From Euwallacea fornicatus (taxonomy: Eukaryota; Arthropoda; Insecta; Coleoptera; Curculionidae), in NCBI RefSeq assembly GCF_040115645.1, contig NW_027096103.1, positions 42,958-106,957 of the forward strand: DNA of 64,000 bases, read 5' to 3'. The notes under the pieces are model-generated. The model was given only the letters and a program-made list of their open reading frames with translations. It did not search any database and was not told the origin of the DNA. This document shows, piece after piece, positions 14,268 to 26,360 of the stretch. The first letter of the stretch is position 1. The number at the start of each line of letters is the position of its first letter. Made by a program: the position numbers and the translations under genes.

Positions 14268-15960
14268 ACGATTTGGCGTTATTTCGCCAACGATACAACC
14301 AATTTTGTTCAAATCGTCTCCTTTTGGCAAAATAAGCATAATAAGGCCTTAAACGGCAAATCGTTAATTTGGCTCTAATAGAAGCGGCACTTTTTGGCCA
14401 AATCGTACAATTTGGCGATATCTCGCAAACACTACAACCAATTTTGTTCAAATCGTCTCCTTTTGGCAAAATAAGCATAATAAGGCCTTAAACGGCAAAT
14501 CGTCAATTTGGCTCTAATAGAAGCGGCACTTTTTGGCCAAATCGTACAATTTGGCGATATCTCGCAAACGCTACAACCAATTTTGTTCAAATCGTCTCCT
14601 TTTGGCAAAATAAGCATAATAAGGCCTTAAACGGCAAATCGTCAATTTGGCTCAAATAGAAGCGGCACTTTTTGGCCAAATCGTACAAATTGGCGATATC
14701 TCGCAAACGCTACAACCAATTTTGTTCAAATCGTCTCCTTTTGGCAAAATAAGCATAATAAGGCCTTAAACGGCAAATCGTCAATTTGGCTCTAATAGAA
14801 GCGGCACTTTTTGGCCAAATCTTACGATTTGGCGATATCTCGCAAACGCTACAACCAATTTTGTTCAAATCGTCTCCTTTTGGCAAAATAAGCATAATAA
14901 GGCCTTAAACGGCAAATCGTCAATTTGGCTCTAATAGAAGCGGCACTTTTTGGCCAAATCTTATGATTTGGCGATATCTCGCAAACGCTACAACCAATTT
15001 TGTTCAAATCGTCTCCTTTTGGCAAAATAAGCATAATAAGGCCTTAAACGGCAAATCGTCAATTTGGCTCTAATAGAAGCGGCACTTTTTGGCCAAATCG
15101 AACAATTTGGCGATATCTCGCAAACGCTACAACCAATTTTGTTCAAATCGTCTCCTTTTGGCAAAATAAGCATAATAAGGCCTTAAACGGCAAATCTTCA
15201 ATTTGGCTCTACTAGAAGCGGCACTTTTTGGCCAAATCGTACAATTTGGCGATATCTCGCAAACGCTACAACCAATTTTGTTCAAATCGTCTCCTTTTGG
15301 CAAAATAAGCATAATAAGGCCTTAAACGGCAAATCGTCAATTTGGCTCTAATAGAAGCGGCACTTTTTGGCCAAATCTTACGATTTGGCGATATCTCGCA
15401 AACGCTACAACCAATTTTGTTCAAATCGTCTCCTTTTGGCAAAATAAGCATAATAAGGCCTTAAACGGCAAATCGTCAATTTGGCTCTAATAGAAGCGGC
15501 ACTTTTTGGCCAAATCTTACGATTTGGCGATATCTCGCAAACGCTACAACCAATTTTGTTCAAATCGTCTCCTTTTGGCAAAATAAGCATAATAAGGCCT
15601 TAAACGGCAAATCGTCAATTTGGCTCTAATAGAAGCGGCACTTTTTGGCCAAATCTTATGATTTGGCGATATCTCGCAAACGCTACAACCAATTTTGTTC
15701 AAATCGTCTCCTTTTGGCAAAATAAGCATAATAAGGCCTTAAACGGCAAATCATCAATTTGGCTCTAATAGAAGCGGCACTTTTTGGCCAAATCGAACAA
15801 TTTGGCGATATCTCGCAAACGCTACAACCAATTTTGTTCAAATCGTCTCCTTTTGGCAAAATAAGCATAATAAGGCCTTAAACGGCAAATCTTCAATTTG
15901 GCTCTACTAGAAGCGGCACTTTTTGGCCAAATCGTACAATTTGGCGATATCTCGCAAACG

Positions 15961-18900
15961 CTACAACCAATTTTGTTCAAATCGTCTCCTTTTGGCAAAA
16001 TAAGCATAATAAGGCCTTAAACGGCAAATCGTCAATTTGGCTCTAATAGAAGCGGCACTTTTTGGCCAAATCTTATGATTTGGCGATATCTCGCAAACGC
16101 TACAACCAATTTTGTTCAAATCGTCTCCTTTTGGCAAAATAAGCATAATAAGGCCTTAAACGGCAAATCGTCAATTTGGCTCAAATAGAAGCGGCACTTT
16201 TTGGCCAAATCTTATGATTTGGCGATATCTCGCAAACGCTACAACCAATTTTGTTCAAATCGTCTCCTTTTGGCAAAATAAGCATAATAAGGCCTTAAAC
16301 GGCAAATCGTCAATTTGGCTCTAATAGAAGCGGCACTTTTTGGCCAAATCTTATGATTTGGCGATATCTCGCAAACGCTACAACCAATTTTGTTCAAATC
16401 GTCTCCTTTTGGCAAAATAAGCATAATAAGGCCTTAAACGGCAAATCGTCAATTTGGCTCTAATAGAAGCGGCACTTTTTGGCCAAATCTTATGATTTGG
16501 CGATATCTCGCAAACGCTACAAGCAATTTTGTTCAAATCGTCTCCTTTTGGCAAAATAAGCATAATAAGGCCTTAAACGGCAAATCGTCAATTTGGCTCT
16601 AATAGAAGCGGCACTTTTTGGCCAAATCTTATGATTTGGCGATATCTCGCAAACGCTACAACCAATTTTGTTCAAATCGTCTCCTTTTGGCAAAATAAGC
16701 ATAATAAGGCCTTAAACGGCAAATCATCAATTTGGCTCTAATAGAAGCGGCACTTTTTGGCCAAATCGAACAATTTGGCGATATCTCGCAAACGCTACAA
16801 CCAATTTTGTTCAAATCGTCTCCTTTTGGCAAAATAAGCATAATAAGGCCTTAAACGGCAAATCGTCAATTTGGCTCTACTAGAAGCGGCACTTTTTGGC
16901 CAAATCTTATGATTTGGCGATATCTCGCAAACGCTACAACCAATTTTGTTCAAATCGTCTCCTTTTGGCAAAATAAGCATAATAAGGCCTTAAACGGCAA
17001 ATCGTCAATTTGGCTCTAATAGAAGCGGCACTTTTTGGCCAAATCTTACGATTTGGCGATATCTCGCAAACGCTACAACCAATTTTGTTCAAATCGTCTC
17101 CTTTTGGCAAAATAAGCATAATAAGGCCTTAAACGGCAAATCGTCAATTTGGCTCTAATAGAAGCGGCACTTTTTGGCCAAATCTTATGATTTGGCGATA
17201 TCTCGCAAACGCTACAACCAATTTTGTTCAAATCGTCTCCTTTTGGCAAAATAAGCATAATAAGGCCTTAAACGGCAAATCGTCAATTTGGCTCTAATAG
17301 AAGCGGCACTTTTTGGCCAAATCTTATGATTTGGCGATATCTCGCAAACGCTACAACCAATTTTGTTCAAATCGTCTCCTTTTGGCAAAATAAGCATAAT
17401 AAGGCCTTAAACGGCAAATCGTCAATTTGGCTCTACTAGAAGCGGCACTTTTTGGCCAAATCTTATGATTTGGCGATATCTCGCAAACGCTACAACCAAT
17501 TTTGTTCAAATCGTCTCCTTTTGGCAAAATAAGCATAATAAGGCCTTAAACGGCAAATCGTCAATTTGGCTCTAATAGAAGCGGCACTTTTTGGCCAAAT
17601 CGTACAATTTGGCGATATCTCGCAAACGCTACAACCAATTTTGTTCAAATCGTCTCCTTTTGGCAAAATAAGCATAATAAGGCCTTAAACGGCAAATCGT
17701 CAATTTGGCTCTACTAGAAGCGGCACTTTTTGGCCAAATCTTATGATTTGGCGATATCTCGCAAACGCTACAACCAATTTTGTTCAAATCGTCTCCTTTT
17801 GGCAAAATAAGCATAATAAGGCCTTAAACGGCAAATCGTCAATTTGGCTCAAATAGAAGCGGCACTTTTTGGCCAAATCGTACAATTTGGCGATATCTCG
17901 CAAACGCTACAACCAATTTTGTTCAAATCGTCTCCTTTTGGCAAAATAAGCATAATAAGGCCTTAAACAGCAAATCGTCAATTTGGCTCTACTAGAAGCG
18001 GCACTTTTTGGCCAAATCGTACAATTTGGCGATATCTCGCAAACGCTACAACCAATTTTGTTCAAATCGTCTCCTTTTGGCAAAATAAGCATAATAAGGC
18101 CTTAAACGGCAAATCGTCAATTTGGCTCTAATAGAAGCGGCACTTTTTGGCCAAATCTTATGATTTGGCGATATCTCGCAAACGCTACAACCAATTTTGT
18201 TCAAATCGTCTCCTTTTGGCAAAATAAGCATAATAAGGCCTTAAACGGCAAATTGTCAATTTGGCTCTACTACAAGCGGCACTTTTTGCCCAAATCGTAC
18301 AATTTGGCGATATCTCGCAAACGCTGCAACCAATTTTGTTCAAATCGTCTCCTTTTGGCAAAATAAGCATAATAAGGCCTTAAACGGCAAATCGTCAATT
18401 TGGCTCTAATAGAAGCGGCACTTTTTGGCCAAATCTTATGATTTGGCGATATCTCGAAAACGCTACAACCAATTTTGTTCAAATCGTCTCCTTTTGGCAA
18501 AATAAGCATAATAAGGCCTTAAACGGCAAATCGTCAATTTGGCTCTAATAGAAGCGGCACTTTTTGGCCAAATCTTACGATTTGGCGATATCTCGCAAAC
18601 GCTACAACCAATTTTGTTCAAATCGTCTCCTTTTGGCAAAATAAGCATAATAAGGCCTTAAACGGCAAATCATCAATTTGGCTCTAATAGAAGCGGCACT
18701 TTTTGGCCAAATCGAACAATTTGGCGATATCTCGCAAACGCTACAACCAATTTTGTTCAAATCGTCTCCTTTTGGCAAAATAAGCATAATAAGGCCTTAA
18801 ACGGCAAATCGTCAATTTGGCTCTACTAGAAGCGGCACTTTTTGGCCAAATCTTATGATTTGGCGATATCTCGCAAACGCTACAACCAATTTTGTTCAAA

Positions 18901-21706
18901 TCGTCTCCTTTTGGCAAAATAAGCATAATAAGGCCTTAAACGGCAAATCGTCAATTTGGCTCTAATAGAAGCGGCACTTTTTGGCCAAATCTTACGATTT
19001 GGCGATATCTCGCAAACGCTACAACCAATTTTGTTCAAATCGTCTCCTTTTGGCAAAATAAGCATAATAAGGCCTTAAACGGCAAATCGTCAATTTGGCT
19101 CTAATAGAAGCGGCACTTTTTGGCCAAATCTTATGATTTGGCGATATCTCGCAAACGCTACAACCAATTTTGTTCAAATCGTCTCCTTTTGGCAAAATAA
19201 GCATAATAAGGCCTTAAACGGCAAATCGTCAATTTGGCTCAAATAGAAGCGGCACTTTTTGGCCAAATCTTATGATTTGGCGATATCTCGCAAACGCTAC
19301 AACCAATTTTGTTCAAATCGTCTCCTTTTGGCAAAATAAGCATAATAAGGCCTTAAACGGCAAATCGTCAATTTGGCTCTAATAGAAGCGGCACTTTTTG
19401 GCCAAATCTTATGATTTGGCGATATCTCGCAAACGCTACAACCAATTTTGTTCAAATCGTCTCCTTTTGGCAAAATAAGCATAATAAGGCCTTAAACGGC
19501 AAATCGTCAATTTGGCTCTAATAGAAGCGGCACTTTTTGGCCAAATCTTATGATTTGGCGATATCTCGCAAACGCTACAAGCAATTTTGTTCAAATCGTC
19601 TCCTTTTGGCAAAATAAGCATAATAAGGCCTTAAACGGCAAATCGTCAATTTGGCTCTAATAGAAGCGGCACTTTTTGGCCAAATCTTATGATTTGGCGA
19701 TATCTCGCAAACGCTACAACCAATTTTGTTCAAATCGTCTCCTTTTGGCAAAATAAGCATAATAAGGCCTTAAACGGCAAATCATCAATTTGGCTCTAAT
19801 AGAAGCGGCACTTTTTGGCCAAATCGAACAATTTGGCGATATCTCGCAAACGCTACAACCAATTTTGTTCAAATCGTCTCCTTTTGGCAAAATAAGCATA
19901 ATAAGGCCTTAAACGGCAAATCGTCAATTTGGCTCTACTAGAAGCGGCACTTTTTGGCCAAATCTTATGATTTGGCGATATCTCGCAAACGCTACAACCA
20001 ATTTTGTTCAAATCGTCTCCTTTTGGCAAAATAAGCATAATAAGGCCTTAAACGGCAAATCGTCAATTTGGCTCTAATAGAAGCGGCACTTTTTGGCCAA
20101 ATCTTACGATTTGGCGATATCTCGCAAACGCTACAACCAATTTTGTTCAAATCGTCTCCTTTTGGCAAAATAAGCATAATAAGGCCTTAAACGGCAAATC
20201 GTCAATTTGGCTCTAATAGAAGCGGCACTTTTTGGCCAAATCTTATGATTTGGCGATATCTCGCAAACGCTACAACCAATTTTGTTCAAATCGTCTCCTT
20301 TTGGCAAAATAAGCATAATAAGGCCTTAAACGGCAAATCGTCAATTTGGCTCTAATAGAAGCGGCACTTTTTGGCCAAATCTTATGATTTGGCGATATCT
20401 CGCAAACGCTACAACCAATTTTGTTCAAATCGTCTCCTTTTGGCAAAATAAGCATAATAAGGCCTTAAACGGCAAATCGTCAATTTGGCTCTACTAGAAG
20501 CGGCACTTTTTGGCCAAATCTTATGATTTGGCGATATCTCGCAAACGCTACAACCAATTTTGTTCAAATCGTCTCCTTTTGGCAAAATAAGCATAATAAG
20601 GCCTTAAACGGCAAATCGTCAATTTGGCTCTAATAGAAGCGGCACTTTTTGGCCAAATCGTACAATTTGGCGATATCTCGCAAACGCTACAACCAATTTT
20701 GTTCAAATCGTCTCCTTTTGGCAAAATAAGCATAATAAGGCCTTAAACGGCAAATCGTCAATTTGGCTCTACTAGAAGCGGCACTTTTTGGCCAAATCTT
20801 ATGATTTGGCGATATCTCGCAAACGCTACAACCAATTTTGTTCAAATCGTCTCCTTTTGGCAAAATAAGCATAATAAGGCCTTAAACGGCAAATCGTCAA
20901 TTTGGCTCAAATAGAAGCGGCACTTTTTGGCCAAATCGTACAATTTGGCGATATCTCGCAAACGCTACAACCAATTTTGTTCAAATCGTCTCCTTTTGGC
21001 AAAATAAGCATAATAAGGCCTTAAACAGCAAATCGTCAATTTGGCTCTACTAGAAGCGGCACTTTTTGGCCAAATCGTACAATTTGGCGATATCTCGCAA
21101 ACGCTACAACCAATTTTGTTCAAATCGTCTCCTTTTGGCAAAATAAGCATAATAAGGCCTTAAACGGCAAATCGTCAATTTGGCTCTAATAGAAGCGGCA
21201 CTTTTTGGCCAAATCTTATGATTTGGCGATATCTCGCAAACGCTACAACCAATTTTGTTCAAATCGTCTCCTTTTGGCAAAATAAGCATAATAAGGCCTT
21301 AAACGGCAAATCGTCAATTTGGCTCTACTACAAGCGGCACTTTTTGCCCAAATCGTACAATTTGGCGATATCTCGCAAACGCTGCAACCAATTTTGTTCA
21401 AATCGTCTCCTTTTGGCAAAATAAGCATAATAAGGCCTTAAACGGCAAATCGTCAATTTGGCTCTAATAGAAGCGGCACTTTTTGGCCAAATCTTATGAT
21501 TTGGCGATATCTCGAAAACGCTACAACCAATTTTGTTCAAATCGTCTCCTTTTGGCAAAATAAGCATAATAAGGCCTTAAACGGCAAATCGTCAATTTGG
21601 CTCTAATAGAAGCGGCACTTTTTGGCCAAATCTTACGATTTGGCGATATCTCGCAAACGCTACAACCAATTTTGTTCAAATCGTCTCCTTTTGGCAAAAT
21701 AAGCAT
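15961..21706. repeat. Tandem higher-order duplication of 22 monomers
   Basis: The monomer order from about 15961 to 18648 recurs 3058 bp (22 x 139) downstream at about 19019 to 21706. Diagnostic shared variants are the CTACTACAAGCGG monomer with TTTTTGCCC (near 18267 and 21325), the CTGCAACC monomer that follows it, the CTCGAAAACG variant (near 18454 and 21512) and the TTAAACAGC variant (near 17966 and 21024). The copies look almost identical, so this is a recent event; one visible difference is AATTGTCAATT against AATCGTCAATT near 18252 and 21310. Confidence 0.88.
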
Positions 21707-24700
21707 AATAAGGCCTTAAACGGCAAATCGTCAATTTGGCTCTAATAGAAGCGGCACTTTTTGGCCAAATCTTATGATTTGGCGATATCTCGCAAACGCT
21801 ACAACCAATTTTGTTCAAATCGTCTCCTTTTGGCAAAATAAGCATAATAAGGCCTTAAACGGCAAATCGTCAATTTGGCTCTAATAGAAGCGGCACTTTT
21901 TGGCCAAATCTTATGATTTGGCGATATCTCGCAAACGCTACAACCAATTTTGTTCAAATCGTCTCCTTTTGGCAAAATAAGCATAATAAGGCCTTAAACG
22001 GCAAATCGTCAATTTGGCTCTACTAGAAGCGGCACTTTTTGGCCAAATCTTATGATTTGGCGATATCTCGCAAACGCTACAACCAATTTTGTTCAAATCG
22101 TCTCCTTTTGGCAAAATAAGCATAATAAGGCCTTAAACGGCAAATCGTCAATTTGGCTCAAATAGAAGCGGCACTTTTTGGCCAAATCGTACAATTTGGC
22201 GATATCTCGCAAACACTACAACCAATTTTGTTCAAATCGTCTCCTTTTGGCAAAATAAGCACAATAAGGCCTTAAACGGCAAATCGTCAATTTGGGTCTA
22301 ATAGAAGCGGCACTTTTTGGCCAAATCTTATGATTTGGCGTTATCTCGCAAACGCTACAACCAATTTTGTTCAAATCGTCTCCGTTTGGCAAAATAAGCA
22401 TAATAAGGCCTTAAACGGCAAATCGTCAATTTGGCTCTAATAGAAGCGGCACTTTTTGGCCAAATCGTACAATTTGGCGGTATCTCGCAAACGCTACAAC
22501 CAATTTTGTTCAAATCGTCTCCTTTTGGCAAAATAAGCATAATAAGGCCTTAAACGGCAAATCGTCAATTTGGGTCTAATAGAAGCGGCACTTTTTGGCC
22601 AAATCGTACAATTTGGCGGTATCTCGCAAACGCTACAACCAATTTTGTTCAAATCGTCTCCTTTTGGCAAAATAAGCATAATAAGGCCTTAAACGGCAAA
22701 TCGTCAATTTGGGTCTAATAGAAGCGGCACTTTTTGGCCAAATCTTATGATTTGGCGTTATCTCGCAAACGCTACAACCAATTTTGTTCAAATCGTCTCC
22801 GTTTGGCAAAATAAGCATAATAAGGCCTTAAACGGCAAATCGTCAATTTGGCTCTAATAGAACCGGCACTTTTTGGCCAAATCTTAAGATTTGGCGATAT
22901 TTCGCCAACGCTACAACCAATTTTGTTCAAATCGTCTCCTTTTGGCAAAATAAGCATAATAAGGCCTTAAACGGCAAATCGTCAATTTGGCTCTAATAGA
23001 AGCGGCACTTTTTGGCCAAATCGTACAATTTGGCGATATCTCGCAAACGCTACAACCAATTTTGTTCAAATCGTCTCCGTTTGGCAAAATAAGCATAATA
23101 AGGCCTTAAACGGCAAATCGTTAATTTGGCTCTAATAGAAGCGGCACTTTTTGGCCAAATCGTACAATTTGGAGTTATCTCGCAAACGCTTCAAACAATT
23201 TTGTTCAAATCGTCTCCTTTTGGCAAAATAAGCATAATAAGGCCTTAAACGGCAAATCGTCAATTTGGCTCTAATAGAAGCGGCACTTTTTGGCCAAATC
23301 GTACAATTTGGCGATATCTCGCAAACACTACAACCAATTTTGTTCAAATCGTCTCCTTTTGGCAAAATAAGCACAATAAGGCCTTAAACGGCAAATCGTC
23401 AATTTGGGTCTAATAGAAGCGGCACTTTTTGGCCAAATCGTACAATTTGGCGTTATCTCGCAAACGCTACAACCAATTTTGTTCAAATCGTCTCCGTTTG
23501 GCAAAATAAGCATAATAAGGCCTTAAACGGCAAATCGTCAATTTGGCTCTAATAGAACCGGCACTTTTTGGCCAAATCTTAAGATTTGGCGATATTTCGC
23601 CAACGCTACAACCAATTTTGTTCAAATCGTCTCCTTTTGGCAAAATAAGCATAATAAGGCCTTAAACGGCAAATCGTCAATTTGGCTCTAATAGAAGCGG
23701 CACTTTTTGGCCAAATCGTACAATTTGGCGATATCTCGCAAACACTACAACCAATTTTGTTCAAATCGTCTCCTTTTGGCAAAATAAGCACAATAAGGCC
23801 TTAAACGGCAAATCGTCAATTTGGGTCTAATAGAAGCGGCACTTTTTGGCCAAATCGTACAATTTGGCAGTATCTCGCAAACGCTACAACCAATTTTGTT
23901 CAAATCGTCTCCTTTTGGCAAAATAAGCATAATAAGGCCTTAAACGGCAAATCGTCAATTTGGCTCTAATAGAAGCGGCACTTTTTGGCCAAATCTTATG
24001 ATTTGGCGTTATCTCGCAAACGCTACAACCAATTTTGTTCAAATCGTCTCCTTTTGGCAAAATAAGCATAATAAGGCCTTAAACGGCAAATCGTCAATTT
24101 GGCTCTAATAGAAGCGGCACTTTTTGGCCAAATCGTACAATTTGGCGATATCTCGCAAACACTACAACCAATTTTGTTCAAATCGTCTCCTTTTGGCAAA
24201 ATAAGCACAATAAGGCCTTAAACGGCAAATCGTCAATTTGGCTCTACTAGAAGCGGCACTTTTTGGCCAAATCGTACAGTTTGGCGATATCTCGCAAACG
24301 CTACAACCAATTTTGTTCAAATCGTCTCCTTTTGGCAAAATAAGCATAATAAGGCCTTAAACGGCAAATCGTCAATTTGGCTCTAATAGAAGCGGCACTT
24401 TTTGGCCAAATCGTACAATTTGGCGATATCTCGCAAACACTACAACCAATTTTGTTCAAATCGTCTCCTTTTGGCAAAATAAGCACAATAAGACCTTAAA
24501 CGGCAAATCGTCAATTTGGGTCTAATAGAAGCGGCACTTTTTGGCCAAATCGTACAATTTGGCGGTATCTCGCAAACGCTACAACCAATTTTGTTCAAAT
24601 CGTCTCCTTTTGGCAAAATAAGCATAATAAGGCCTTAAACGGCAAATCGTCAATTTGGCTCTAATAGAAGCGGCACTTTTTGGCCAAATCTTATGATTTG

Positions 24701-26360
24701 GCGTTATCTCGCAAACGCTACAACCAATTTTGTTCAAATCGTCTCCTTTTGGCAAAATAAGCATAATAAGGCCTTAAACGGCAAATCGTCAATTTGGCTC
24801 TAATAGATGCGGCACTTTTTGGCCAAATCTTAAGATTTAGCGATATTTCGCCAACGCTACAACCAATTTTGTTCAAATCGACTCCTATTGGCAAAATAAG
24901 CATAATAAGGCCTTAAACGGCAAATCGTCAATTTGGGTCTAATAGAAGCGGCACTTTTCGGCCAAATCTTATGATTTGGCGTTATCTCGCAAACGCTACA
25001 ACCAATTTTGTTCAAATCGTCTCCTTTTGGCAAAATAAGCACAATAAGGCCTTAAACGGCAAATCGTCAATTTGGCTCTAATAGAAGCGGCACTTTTTGG
25101 CCACATCTTAAGATTTAGCGATATTTCGCCAACGCTACAACCAGTTTTGTTCAAATCGTCTCCTTTTGGCAAAATAAGCACAATAAGGCCTTAAACGGCA
25201 AATCGTCAATTTGGCTCTAATACAAGCGGCACTTTTTGGCCAAATCTTAAGATTTAGCGATATTTCGCCAACGCTACAACCAATTTTGTTCAAATCGACT
25301 CCTATTGGCAAAATAAGCATAATAAGGCCTTAAACGGCAAATCGTCAATTTGGGTCTAATAGAAGCGGCACTTTTTGGCCAAATCTTAAGATTTAGCGAT
25401 ATTTCGCCAACGCTACAACCAATTTTGTTCAAATCGACTCCTATTGGCAAAATAAGCATAATAAGGCCTTAAACGGCAAATCGTCAATTTGGGTCTAATA
25501 GAAACGGCACTTTTTGGCCAAATCGTACAATTTAGCGATATCTCGCAAACGCTACAACCAATTTTGTTCAAATCGTCTCCTTTTGGCAAAACAAGCATAA
25601 TAAGGCCTTAAACGGCAAATCGTCAATTTGGGTCTAATAGAAGCGGCACTTTTTGGCCAAATCGTACAATTTGGCGATATCTCGCAAACGCTACAACCAA
25701 TTTTGTTCAAATCGTCTCCTTTTGGCAAAATAAGCATAATAAGGCCTTAAACGGCAAATCGTCAATTTGGGTCTAATAGAAGCGGCACTTTTTGGCCAAA
25801 TCTTATGATTTGGCGTTATCTCGCAAACGCTACAACCAATTTTGTTCAAATCGTCTCCTTTTGGCAAAATAAGCATAATAAGGCCTTAAACGGCAAATCG
25901 TCAATTTGGCTCTAATAGAAGCGGCACTTTTTGGCCAAATCGTACAATTTGGCGATATCTCGCAAACACTACAACCAATTTTGTTCAAATCGTCTCCTTT
26001 TGGCAAAATAAGCATAATAAGGCCTTAAACGGCAAATCGTCAATTTGGCTCTACTAGAAGCGGCACTTTTTGGCCAAATCGTACAGTTTGGCGATATCTC
26101 GCAAACGCTACAACCAATTTTGTTCAAATCGTCTCCTTTCGGCAAAATAAGCATAATAAGGCCTTAAACGGCAAATCGTCAATTTGGCTCTAATAGAAGC
26201 GGCACTTTTTGGCCAAATCGTACAATTTGGCGATATCTCGCAAACGCTACAACCAATTTTGTTCAAATCGTCTCCTTTTGGCAAAATAAGCATAATAAGG
26301 CCTTAAACGGCAAATCGTCAATTTGGCTCTAATAGAAGCGGCACTTTTTGGCCAAATCGT

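Larger units (their letters stand above)
1..22204. repeat. 139-bp satellite array, domain A
   Basis: This is a head-to-tail tandem array with a strict 139-bp period. Monomers are near identical and differ mainly at a few diagnostic sites. One is a hinge between GCCAAAT and ATTTGGC (CGTACA, CTTATG, CTTACG, CGAACA or TGTACA-type centres). Others are CTAAT/CTACT/CAAAT before AGAAGCGG, and CTACAACC/CTACAAGC/GTACAACC/CTGCAACC. Combinations of these sites act as barcodes and reveal higher-order duplications, listed separately. All but one monomer are 139 bp; the exception is a 246-bp monomer whose extra DNA lies at 14161-14267. No transposon or gene interrupts the block. Every short reading frame in it recurs once per monomer and is a repeat by-product. 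The function of the array is unknown; centromeric or heterochromatic satellite is an inference from its size and homogeneity. Confidence 0.98.
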
